NCBI GenBank assembly: GCA_905221605.1
Contig: CAJNDS010002405.1
Coordinates: 118,501-182,500, forward strand
Reading direction: 5' to 3'
Length of the DNA: 64,000 nt
Source of the DNA: Symbiodinium natans
Lineage: Eukaryota; Sar; Dinophyceae; Suessiales; Symbiodiniaceae
The notes under the pieces are model-generated. The model did not search any database. It was not told where the DNA came from and saw nothing but the letters and a program-made list of their open reading frames with translations. This document shows positions 23,201 to 35,200 of the stretch, piece by piece; positions within the stretch are counted from its first letter, which is position 1; every line of letters begins with the position of its first letter. Both the position numbers and the translations under genes were made by a program.

Positions 23201-26200
23201 ACAAGTGCCAATTTACGGTCTAAACCCTAAACCCTAAACCCTAAACCCTAAACCCTAAACCCTAAACCCTAAACCCTAAACCCTAAAACCCTCCTGAGGC
23301 AGCATCTGCATGGAGTCCGGCGCGACATTGTCACCGCTGCGGGCACGTCTTCCACCGCGAGCCTTGCTCTGGAGCAGGTTTGGGGTTTGGGGTTTAGGGT
23401 TTGGGGTTTTTTGGCTTTAGGCTTTAGGGTTTAGGGGTTTAGGGGTTTGGGGGTTTAGGGGTTTAGGGGTTTAGGGTTTAGGGGTTTAGGGGTTTCGGGC
23501 TTGAGGGGTTTGGGGTTAGGGGTTTAGGGGTTTAGGGGTTTAGGGGTTTAGGGGTTTAGGGTTCAACAAGCCAGAGAGAGCGACGGATGGCTTAGACGCA
23601 GGGGCTGGTTTCGGAGACGCGTCTGGCTTGGCTATGTTAGCTTCCTATTGCACAGGGTTCAGGTTTAAGGCCAGGTCCTGGGGAAGCTTTTCGGCCATGT
23701 GAAAGACCAGGTCGAATAGAGGAGATCTCAACTACACTTACAGGAGACCTGAACCCTAAACCCTAAACCCTAAACGGGGGCATTTTGTGGAGGCTTGGAC
23801 GTGGAGGTTTAGGATTTAGGGTTTAGGGGTTTAGGTTTCGGGTTTAGGGTTTAGTTTTAAGGGTTTGGGTTTAGGCAGGGCCTCGCCTACCGACGCAGCT
23901 GCCAGAGGCCTTGACCCCAGGATTGCATGGGCAACAGAAGGTCCGGGGTTTGCGGGTAGGGTTTAGGGTTTAGGGGTTTAGGGTTTAGGGTTTAGGGTTT
24001 TAGGGTTTAGGGTTTAGGGTTTAGGGGTGTGCAGGCAGACAGAGGGCACGACGCACCTCAGCCCGAAGCCTCAAACCATCAACCTGGTAAAACCTTGGAA
24101 CCCAAAACCCCGAAAAAAACTTCAGGATTGCATCGAAGCAGTTCTTCGGCAGCTGGGGCGGGGTGGTGCCTCGGCACCTGCGTACGTCCTCCAAGTTCAT
24201 GGCGTTGGTTTTGTTAGGGGTTTTAGGGTTTAGGGTTAGGGTTCAGGGTTGGGCACGTAAGTCTAGTGTAAGGTTTGGGGAGTCACCGACGATGGACGTC
24301 TAGTAGATAGTAGGTTCCCTACTGCTATGTGACCTTCACAGGGCTTAGCACCTTACCCGCAGCCCAGCTTCAACCCGTGCAGCTTCCTCCTTGGTTGCAC
24401 ATCTCTTATAAACCTTAAAGCCTTCTCACATAGCCCCCGGTATATCCCCGAAACCCTGCTTGGAAGCCCTTTTTAGCAGTAGGTTCGTAAGTCGATTCGA
24501 TTATGGGGATTAATAAACTGGGTTTTCTAGGGGTACTAAGTAGACTTACTATGCCAAAGAACGTCCAAGCAAACCCTAAAGCCTAAACCCCGAACTCTAA
24601 ACCCTTGAAGGGCTTACGTTTTGTAAGTGTTTGCTGAGGTTGAGGAGTGTAACTGTACTTGTGGCCCTCTAAAAGCAGCTTCGGGACGCACAGCCCCGCA
24701 ACCCTAAACCATTGATATCTGCCTAAACCGAAACCCTAAACCCCAAACCCTATAAACAGAAAAAAGATAAATAAATAAATATATATATATATCTACATAT
24801 AACAATATAATGAATTAAATAAACAAAAAAATATAGATTTATTTACATTTATATACATACATACATGCATACATACAACATACACCCTTCGGGGTCGTGG
24901 GTTCCGGGCTCTAATGGGTTCTGAAGCGGGCTCATTAGGGAAGTTGGTGCCCAAAACCCGAGCCCCGAAAACTTCAACCCCGAAGCCCTAAACGACAAGG
25001 GTTAGGGTTTAGGGTTTAGGGGTAGGGTTTAGGGTTTAGGGTTTAGGGCTTAGGGCTTAGGGCTTAGGGTTTAGGGCTCAGGGTTGAGGGTTTAGGGTTC
25101 AGGGCCCCTTCCAGGTACGGGCTTGTGCCCACTCTGCCGTGGCCCGTGAAGAAGGCGGAGCTGCTGGAGAAGCCTGCAGACCCTAGGTTAGGGGTACTTG
25201 GAAATAACTTTTGGTTTAGGGTTTAGGGTCTAGGGTTTAGGGTTTTTAGGTACTATACTTCCTGAGAACAGCAAAATTGTAGTTTTTTGCTGGGTTCCAA
25301 GTTCAGAATAGTAGGCATGGTTAGCCCTTCGGTTGTGGTTCAGAAGAACCTTACCTTAATTTGTCTTCGCAGCACACGAGGGGTTGTCGGCGTTTTGGGT
25401 GCAGACGATTCTGAATTTTAGTCTATTTTTGCGCTTCGAAGAGTTCACTGGTCATCCATACGTGTTGGCACCAGTAGCCGCCGTAACCCTCAGACCGGGT
25501 ATTCGGATATAAAAAATCGCTTCGTACATGCATCTTGGAGAAACGTAAGAGTCTACTAGGACCCAGAGTAGGCCCTTATGCCCTTTTCTAAGGTTCCGTT
25601 CCCGGAAAGCCCCGTTAAGCCACAGGGGCACCCTTACTCTTTATCTCTAGGTTACTCTTGGGTCTAGCCACGAGTCTAGTCAATGGGGTACAGCGTCCCT
25701 GAACCCTAAACCCTGAGCCCTAAACCAGCCCAGAGCATCCACAAATCCCGTAAGCCCCAAGAAGTCGCCTCAAGCATCGCCAGCCTCGGCGCGCTCGATG
25801 TTCACGTGGAATGTAAGGTGCTAGCGCAGAGCAATGGCACCTTTGTGTAGATATGAGATGACGACAAGGCTTCGGCCACGGAAGCTCCAGAGCTCAGAAG
25901 GCTCGCAGCCTGGTTGAAGTTGCGAAGACGACGTCGGCAACCACAAGCCCAGCAAGCTGGAGGGACTGCGGTCGATACTCAGGCAGTGGCCAGCAAGAGC
26001 GCTCCAATCTTGGATCCCGGTGTGCCATTGCCCCAAGATGTGCAAGACCCGAAAAATCCCATCAATAGTCCAAGGAATGCTGACGTGGAGACTGGCCTTC
26101 CTGAGGTGTGTGCAAAGGAGAGACAGGCCAGTGTGGACATGGTGATGACATGAAGGTTCCTTCTGCCAGAAATCGAAGCTGCAGCTCTGAATCCGAGAGT

Positions 26201-29200
26201 GGCACCCCAGGTTGGCTGCGCGAGCATCGCGCAAGAAGGCAGAAGGAAGACTGCGAACATTTGCAGGTGATAAGCGGCCTCTAGAAGTTGCGCGGACTGG
26301 CCAGGATCCCCAAAACCAGAACGGCGGCACTGCGCGCCCGGTTTCGGGTACCCCGCCAAGGAATAAGCTGGCCAGGGAAGCATTCGGACGGCTGCGTTCC
26401 GCGGCTGGTGAGTACCAGCGAGTACCTGAATCCTCGAGCACGGAAGTTCTGGCTTGAAGGCAAAGAGTGCCCCCTTCGCGACCTACTCAATATGCCGCCC
26501 GCCACTAAGGCCCCGAAACCAGGACAGTGAGTTTAGGTTTAGGAGCCATTGTTTGTCTCTGTAGCATCAGTCTTATGCAGTCGGATCTTCAAGGTATGGC
26601 CTTAATGTTGCGCAGGACGGACGCTCAGCAGAGCCGGCTTGCTACATTTTGGACGCGTTGAATATTCTCAAGCATCGCAATGTGGGGACAGCAAGGATGG
26701 CAGCCTGTGTTGGGATCATTTGATGTCCGCTGCAAGGTTTTACAAGCAAACGGGGCCAGGTATTGCTTTCTTTCCGCAGCTCGCTCGGGATCATTCTGCA
26801 CAGATAGAGCGGCTAAGAAGCGAGTTTGGCAATGAGTGCATTGTGACCACACCGTCTCAGGCGGACGACGATTCTTTCATGATCTCTATGCCCTGCTGAT
26901 GCAGCAGCAGAGCCGAAAAGGCTCGCATAGTTACCAACGATCTGCTCCGCAACTTCGTTGACAATGGAACCCTGAAGGACCAGGACGCTGCAGAGTTGAC
27001 TGTGAAGTACGCCATCGCCAACAGGCAGTTTGTGCCTGAAGATCTCTGGAAGTAAAGCGTCAGCTGTCTTTCTGCACCTGCGCAGTTCTCTAATTACGGC
27101 TTTAGCCTCATGATTGCTGTGAGGTTTGTGACGAAGTTTGCGGTGGCGCTGTCGAACAATTTCACACCTAACATTTGAAGATCCATCCTGTCGTTTCGGA
27201 TTGAGACCCTTTAGGGTGCATAAAGAGTTGAAGTCTGCGCAGGACGTGGAGAATCTTAGATTTCCCTTCCTGGGTTTATGGGGGGTGGATATTTGACAAA
27301 CTATATGGGGGCTTTCGAAAACAGGGGACCCTAATCTAGACCCCCAAATAGTAGGATTCCCTTATAATAAGGACCCCAATGCTTCGCACCCGTTGAGATG
27401 CTTAAGGTTTAGGGTTAAGGGTTTAGGATGAGCCTCCAAAGTCCGTTGCTCAAAAAAAGGTTTAGGATGAGTAGGGCTTCGAGGCAAGTTGTAAAGTGCA
27501 AAGCAGTTGAGAAGTCTCTCAGGATGTGACAGCTATATCCCGATTTCGGCGTTGTGCTGGCTGTGGGTGTTGTTCGTTGGTTTCTGGGTTGGGTTTCTGG
27601 TTCCGTCTACTTCACATTGGATATGACGCGATGCATCTTCCACGGAGCAAAGTAATGACATGCACAAACCCTAAACCCTAAACCCTAAACCCTAAACCCT
27701 AAACCCCTAAACCCCTAAACCCCTAAACCCCTAACCCCTATACAGACCGAGGCCACTGTCCCTGGTGTGCTGAGGTGGTCTCGGTTTGTAGGATTTACCC
27801 CCCTGAAAGGGCCGGAGGCACTGGAAGCTTTGTCATTTAATTTGTGAGTCTGAAGCATCTTGAAGCGGTGTAGGGTTTAGGGCTTCGGGTTTTGAGTTTA
27901 GGGTCGGTTCCAAGCGCTCATTCTAACCTCGAGGGTTCAGGGAGTGAAGTGAAGCGAAGTCCATGCAGAATGCCCCTTAGCTTTGCAGCGCTAGTCTGGA
28001 ATTGGTCCCTTGTTGTGCTGTTGTCGCTGCACCCACTAAACCCCAACCCTGTTGCAGGGGTGCTTCCAGCAGAAGCCCTAAGCCCCGAACCTCAAACCCT
28101 AACCCTATCATGAAACCCAATCCCTAAATGCCTGCCGTTGGAGCGACTAGCTTCGTCGCGAATCTCGTTTTGGTTCATCGCTTGCTATTTACTCTGTTTG
28201 CTGTCGTCATTTCTCGCATTCGACTTGCGAACCATATGTTGGAAGAACAACATGTCTGTCTAAGGTTGGGATGTTCCCCTGATACTAACAGTCCTTAATA
28301 GCCACTATTGTACCCAATTTAAATCCCTGTTAGTAGAAAGCGGACATCCAAGTCTTTGGTTTATCGGGTTAGTCTGAAGTCTGAAGTCATGGAACTTGAC
28401 ATCAAAGGAGCTGGAGGTAGTGGAGGGAGAGGACGACGGCAGCATCCACGCAGGTGCCAGTGCGAAGATCAAGGCCACGAGCATATTGTTAGGGTTTAGG
28501 GTTTAGGGTTTAGGGTTTAGGGTTTAGGGTTTAGGGTTTAGGGTTTAGGTTTAAACTTGCGGATGCTTCTGCTCAAGAGCCGCACCGGGTTCAACAAGTA
28601 AGGCCTAAGGTCAAGGTCCCTCCTCAAACTTGCTTGCAAGGGGGTTCCTCCAGCTCGCAGCAGGTTTTAGGGTTTAAGGGTTTAGGGTTAGGGTTTAGGG
28701 TTTAGGGTTTAGGGTTTAGGGTTAGGGCTAAGCGTTCGCAGTGTGTTGGCAAGAGCCATCTCTAGCCTGAAGCCTGGGAGCCTAGGAATGGAATCCTGAA
28801 GGAAAGAGGCCACGAGGATTGGAGCTGAGACTTCTTGTGCTCATATGTAGTTCTGGCTTATCGATGCTGCGTAGGAGTTTTGGGGTCGGAAAGTTCTGTC
28901 ATTATTCCCTTATGGCCCCTTATAGATCTACTATAGACTATAGTAAGCCCCAAAACCCTATCCGAATTATTAGGCTCCTATAGTACCCTAAACCCCCGAA
29001 AACTGTCCCTGGCAGTCGGTACTGGCCTTCCTGGAGGACAACATTGTAAACAAGCACCCTGGCTTGCCACGTGCCTCCGCAAGGCATCCTCTTACCTGAC
29101 TCCCATCAGCACCCCCCCCCCCCCCCTTCCATGTCCAGACCTTGTGCTAAACCCGAGCACATCCAGCAAAGCCTTCAGCTGCAAGACTTCGGGGGGTTTA

Positions 29201-32200
29201 GGGTTAGGGTTTAGGGTTTAGGGTTTAGGGCTTTAGGATGTTGATTCAAAGGACTGTGAAGAGCTTTTTTTAAACTTTTGTCTGGACTGCGAACGAAGCG
29301 CCGAGGACGATGAGCATCTTCAGAAGCGAACAGGCCCCCGAGCGCAGAGCTTCGATATCTGAAGTTTAGGGTTTAGGGTTAGGGTTTTGGTTTAGGCTTT
29401 GCGCACTGCACCCCGAGCCAGATTTGCAGGGAAGGACAGTGAGTCTTTGAGAGAAGAGCTTACATTAAGTTTACCCTGAACCCTCAAGACAGGAATCGAC
29501 TGTGGCTTCCTCCTTATGCAAGCCAACCTTTTTTCAAGGGGCTCTCCGCAAACTCTTCATGGAAACGCTCCTGAGCATGTCGTGAACCATGTGCTATGTG
29601 TTTACTAGAGCGGTTTAGGGTTTAGGGTTTCGGGCTGCTTGCGAATGCGTGCTCTTGGATGGCAGTGAAGCTGCTTTTTTCGAGTGGCACCAATTCCGGG
29701 CGAGGTAGCAAGCCTGTTGCAAAAGGGTTTCGGGCTTAGGGTTTAGGGTTTAGGGCAGGGGGCAATAAGGTACCTCGTTTCCTACTTCCCGGTGCGAACT
29801 ACGAAGGTTACTCAGCCCTCTTTCTGGACATATGCGGGTTCAGAAGGGCAAGCTCGAACTCTTCAAGGGTTTGGGTCTAGGCTTTAAACAACCCCTCCTC
29901 CCAAAAAAACACCTGGTTCTAAGTAGGGAATATGTACCCTTTAAGGGATTATATGGGGTACCTCATTCCCTGCAACTACGAACCAGCCAGAAAAGCGAAA
30001 TCAGGCGGTGGTGTTCTCCAGTTCACCAATCTTGAATCTGGTCCAGTCTGCCACCCCGACGCAGCATATGGCTGTGTCTACCATATCAAAGGGGCGTTGT
30101 ACCTGTAGCAGGACCTAGGACTGACAGGCTTCACCAACAGCATGACCATTACTTTCAACCCTTAAGCCCTTTTCGAAGCCGAATATTCTTGTGGCTGGTT
30201 ACCTGAGACTCTTAATTTTGTTGAGTGGTAGTGGCTTTTTTGTAGATTCTAGGGTTAGCTCCATGGTTGCATGCCTGTCCTATGCCCTAAACCCTAAGCC
30301 AAAAGTCAAAGCCCTCAATTGGACTGTGAAACGGTGCCGTACACTGTCACCTCAGGCAAAACACCTGCCATGAAGTTGCAAAGCTCCCTTCGGGTTCTCT
30401 CCTGTTCCACGCAAAACGTGCTGGAGGACCCAAAATTCACCCCCCCAACCAGGAAGCCTTGGTTTCGTTCCGCTCTCTAATGTCTTGCCCCCCCGCTTTA
30501 GGTATTCTAAAGGGTCCGCATTGCAACCCCACACCCTAAACTCACTGATTCTGAGATGTCGGTATAAACCCTAAACCCTAAACCCTAAACCCCCTAAACC
30601 CTAAACCCTAAACCCTAAACCCTAAACCCTAAACCCTAACCCTAAACCCTAAACCCTAAACCCTAAACCCTAAACCTAAACCCTAAACCCTAAACCCTAA
30701 AACCCCCTAAACACCCTAAACCCTAAACCCTAAACCTAACCCTAAACCCTAAACCCTAAACCCTAAACCCTAAACCCTAAACCCTAAACCCTAAACCCTA
30801 AACCCTAAACCAATCAATGATTCCTACATGATCCTCAGGGGGTTTCTCGGGGGATGTAAGGTACTAGAAGAACCAGTACGGGATGTAGAGCTGACCATGC
30901 AAGTCCGACAAACCCTAAATCCTAAAGCCCTCTTCTTCGCGTCCCTAAACCCTAAACCCTAAACCCTAAACCCTAAAAAGCCCTCTCCTACTCAGCCAAG
31001 GAGCTCCGCCGCCGCAATCTGCCCTTCGTCCGCTTGGACGGCTCCATGAAGCACGAGCAGCGGGTGCAGGTACGGGTTCAGGGTTCAGGGTTCAGGGCTT
31101 AGGGCTTAGGGTTTAGGGTTCAGGGTTCAGGGTTTAGGGTTGAGGGGGTTAGGCTTAGGGTCTGGGGTTGAATTAGGGTTTAGGGCCTAGAGTGGATTGC
31201 GGCTTTCTTGCCCTCAGTCTGCGCTTCAGCGGCATTTTGGACTCTTACCAGAGGGGTTGAAATATTCAAGGGCAACCTAGAGTATGGTTTCGTGACGCGA
31301 GTCTTTTGTAACCCTAAACCCTAAACCCTAAACCCTAAACCCTAAACCCTAAACCCCAAACCCTAAACCCTAAACCCTAAACCCTAAACCAAGCCCGAAC
31401 CCTGCAAAGCTGCAGGCACAGCAGAGCTTTGCAGGGCATGGGCACATTCAGGCCGGCGCTGGGAATCAGAATTTTTGGGTGCAGCTCAAATCAAGGTTTT
31501 GGGAAAAAAGGGTTTTGGGGTTTAGGGCTGCTGTGAGTTTCCGGCCTATCTGTCCATCCGTTAACCGTATGGCTTCCTTACCAGAACCCTAAACCCCTAA
31601 ACATCCTAAACCCGCGACTCCCCCGAACTCGAAACCCTAAACCCCAAACCGCAGTCCGCGCAGCGCAAGTCTGCAGAATGACGGTGGCCCATGAGCCGTA
31701 CTGGTTCCCAGTATCAAGGGACGAAAAGAGGGACCCTTATAAGCGATCTTAGGGGATCTTTAGCGCCTACTTATTAGGGACGTAGGGACGAGAAAAGGTA
31801 TAGGGGAACAAGATTGAGGGTCCCTTCTAGGGGTCCCTCCTTATACCCCTTTAGGCAATCAGGGAACTAAATACCTTGCATGTCAAAGGGTAATTTCGAG
31901 GGAGACTACTCAGCCCTCTGAAACTGAATCCCTATTCCCAAAATAGGGGTACCCCGTTTTCCCAAAAAATAGAGTAGAATCCCCTTAAAGGGACACCCAG
32001 AAAGGGTATCCTTCTTTCGGAAACTCACTTATAATCCCCTGCAAACCCTCCAGGAATTCATCTTTTAGAGGGTCCGGTTTCACCTACATGGCCCGAAAGG
32101 TTGCCAGACAAAAAACCCTAAACCCTAAACCCTAAACCCTAAACCCTAAACCCTAAACCCTAAACCCTAAACCCTAAACCTAAACTCCTTTTCGAGACCT

Positions 32201-35200
32201 ACCATGAGACCCCGCAGTGCTGTGGCTAGCCGGGTGCCAAAAAACCCCTTATCCCCCCAGGGCCCTTAACCCCAATAGATAGGGTCGGAGGATTGGGGTT
32301 CAAGTCATCTGCATGCCGAGGCTCCACCTCATGCTATACTCCCAGCATGCCATACTCCAAAAGCCCCTAAACCCTAAACCCTAAAAAAAAACCCTAAACC
32401 CTAAGCCCCTCAGCCCCTCAGCCCCTAAGCCCCTAAGCCCCTAAGCCCCTAAGCCCCTATCACGTTGCATTGCCCATGGTTCCCGCTGCGCTGACGAACT
32501 CTTCGTACCCTCCCAGCCTCAAGCTCACACAGGAGAAGTGGTCACCCAGGGCCTCCCCTCAGCATCCGTTTTTTTCGGGTTTCGGTTTTTAAGGTTTGGG
32601 GTTGATAGCAGTAATAAACGACGAAGCTACCCACCACACACAGCTTTTCAGGAGATATTGCCGTGCAAAACTCAAAAGCCTGCAGCCTTCATCCCCCATG
32701 CCCCTCGACCCTCTGAGCGCCCTACGCGTAGATCCCCAAACCCCAAACCCCAAACACCAAACCCAACCCCAAACACCAAACCCACCCCCAAACCCCAAAC
32801 CCCCCAAACCCTAAACCCCCCAAACCCTAAACCCTAAACCCTCAACCCTGAACCCTGAACCGTCAGCCCTAAACCCTAAACCCCAAACCCCAAACCCTAA
32901 ACCCCAAACTCTAACCCCCCCCCGGCCCCCCTTCACTCGGCCCTGCTTTGGCAGCATTTGCATGAGGTCATGCTGTGCAGCCTGAAGGCGGCCGGCACCG
33001 GTCAGGATCTCATCCTGGTAGCCCAGTGCCAGGATAGGGCTTAGGGTTTTGGGTTTTGGGTTTTGAGGTTTAGGGTTGAGGGTTTAGGGCTAGGACCAAG
33101 AGTAGGCCCTTATTCTCTTAGCAGTCCCTAGTGGAGATAACAGTACCCCCTTTTCGAATCCCTAAATATGGATTGTTAGTATGAGGTTGGACATCCCAAC
33201 AGCCAGACCCAAAACGGGTACCGTTATGATATGGATACTGGGCTACCAAGTCATTGCTTGAAGTAAGCCCTAAACCCTTAACCCTACCCACCCATAATAT
33301 GTTTCAGAGTCTTTGTCACATGAAAAACCTGGGACACAGGCTTGAGTGCATTGAGGATTTCGAGGTGGCTTTGTAAGCTGAAGCTGTTGACATGGGTGGA
33401 GCCAGGCGGAGACCTTAAATCCTGAACCCTAAACTCTAAACCCTATACCTTAACCCTAAACCTGGAACCCCCCCCCCAAAAAAACCCAAAAGCCCATATT
33501 AAACCTCTTAAAGATTCGCAAAAAGCTTTGGGATAAGGATCCGGGAGCCGATGTCATACAGCACAAGCTAAACTAGTCAAAGCCCCCAAAGCCCCCGACC
33601 TAGAAGCTCTTTAGACGTAATACGTTTGCATAGTATCCCCAATAGAAACTCTGAATTTTTATCCCCATACCCCACCTTACTAAGTCAAAAGGGCTTCCGA
33701 GTACTCTATGAGCCTGCATCTTGACATTGTGTATCGGTGGCCCTTCTCTCTCAACCCCAACCCCTGATCACGAAACCCTAAGCCCGGCATCCTGCTGGTT
33801 TAGGTGTCGACGCCTTGGTTAATCCCCAAACCCCAAACCCTAAACTTTCGCCCTAAACCCTAAACCCCAAGCCCCAAACGCCAAACCCCACATCCTAAAC
33901 CCCAAACCCCAAACCCCAAACCCTAAACCCTAAACCCTAAACCCACGCACTGCAGGCTTGAACCTCACTGCGGCGAACTTCGTGCTGCTCATCGACCCGC
34001 AACGGGCCCAGAGTTGCAAAGAAGCTTTCCAGGTTAGGGTTTAGGGTTTAGGGTTTAGGGTTTAGGGTTTAGGGTTTAGGGTTTAGGGTTTAGGGTTTAG
34101 GGTTTAGGGTTTAGGGTTTAGGGTTTAGTATTTAATATAGGTCCCTTTATAAGTATACTAGAACAAACCCCAAAACCCAATTCTAAAATTATTCAGGCCC
34201 CGATATTAGGGTTTAGCCTTTCGGGTTTTGGTCTCAGGACACATTTCCTCTTTTTGGAGCTTCATCGTGCAACATTTAGGAATACGTACTTGTCCAAGGG
34301 TTTAAAGGGCCTACCAATACTTTTTTTGTTAGTGCTTCAATGACGCACACAGCATACTCTGCGAAACTCGTCTAAAGTGCTGGTCGCGCCTGCAGCAAGC
34401 CATGCTACCATAAGAAAATGATCAGAATTTGTAAGTAGATACCCCTAAACCCTACACCCTACACCCTAAACCCTAAACCCTAAACCCTAAACCCAAAGCA
34501 CGTCGGTTACTCAAGGGATGGGTTCATGGGGGCTTTGGGGTTCTGCCTTGCGCCAGGGCCGTCTGATGCGAGGTGTCCTGGCGTTATCCCTCTCCCCTTA
34601 GGTTCGATGCAGCCTGTGTTCGTTACAAAAAGACAATTATGCAACGACCCAGGCAGTAGCCCGCCTCTGCCTTTGCCTTTTGAGGGTGTAGTTCTCTGGG
34701 TCAGAACGAACATGTAAATCTCTGAGCCTCACATCTAGCCCGCAATTTTCTTTGAGGCCCCTAAGCACCGATGAACCCTAACCGCAACTTTCCTTGAAGC
34801 CCCTAAGCACCGATGCCCTCTAAACCCTAAACCCTAGACCCTAGACCCTAAACCCTAACCCTGCCAAGCCTGGGCTCGGCCATGAGGTGGTGGAATCCTG
34901 CGGTAGAGGAGGGGGGGGAGGGGTTTAGGGTTTCGGGTTTCGGGTTTAGAGTTTAGGGGAGGGTGGACATTTGAAAGAAGGGTGCTTCGCAGGGCTTGAG
35001 GTTTCGTGTGTCGTACTTGCGCATTCAGAGGTTGTGGGGTTGCGCGTTGGGTGGGGTTAGGCCCGGTTAGGCTTCTGGGCTAAACGCATTTGCGCTTAGC
35101 AGATCCTACCGTGTCTTTGTTTTGCACAATGCTTTTTTGCCTTCTGCTATCCGCACCGAAGTGCTAGGGACGACTTTTTCAACAACTATTTCCCATTTGC

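Noticed and set aside
25821-26441. 206-codon minus-strand ORF
   Set aside because: It overlaps plus-strand coding-like frames and its protein shows no domain. It looks like the antisense shadow of the nested gene.
32538-32837. ORF rich in NPKPQTP repeats
   Set aside because: It is a CCCCAAA/CCCTAAA array read in frame.
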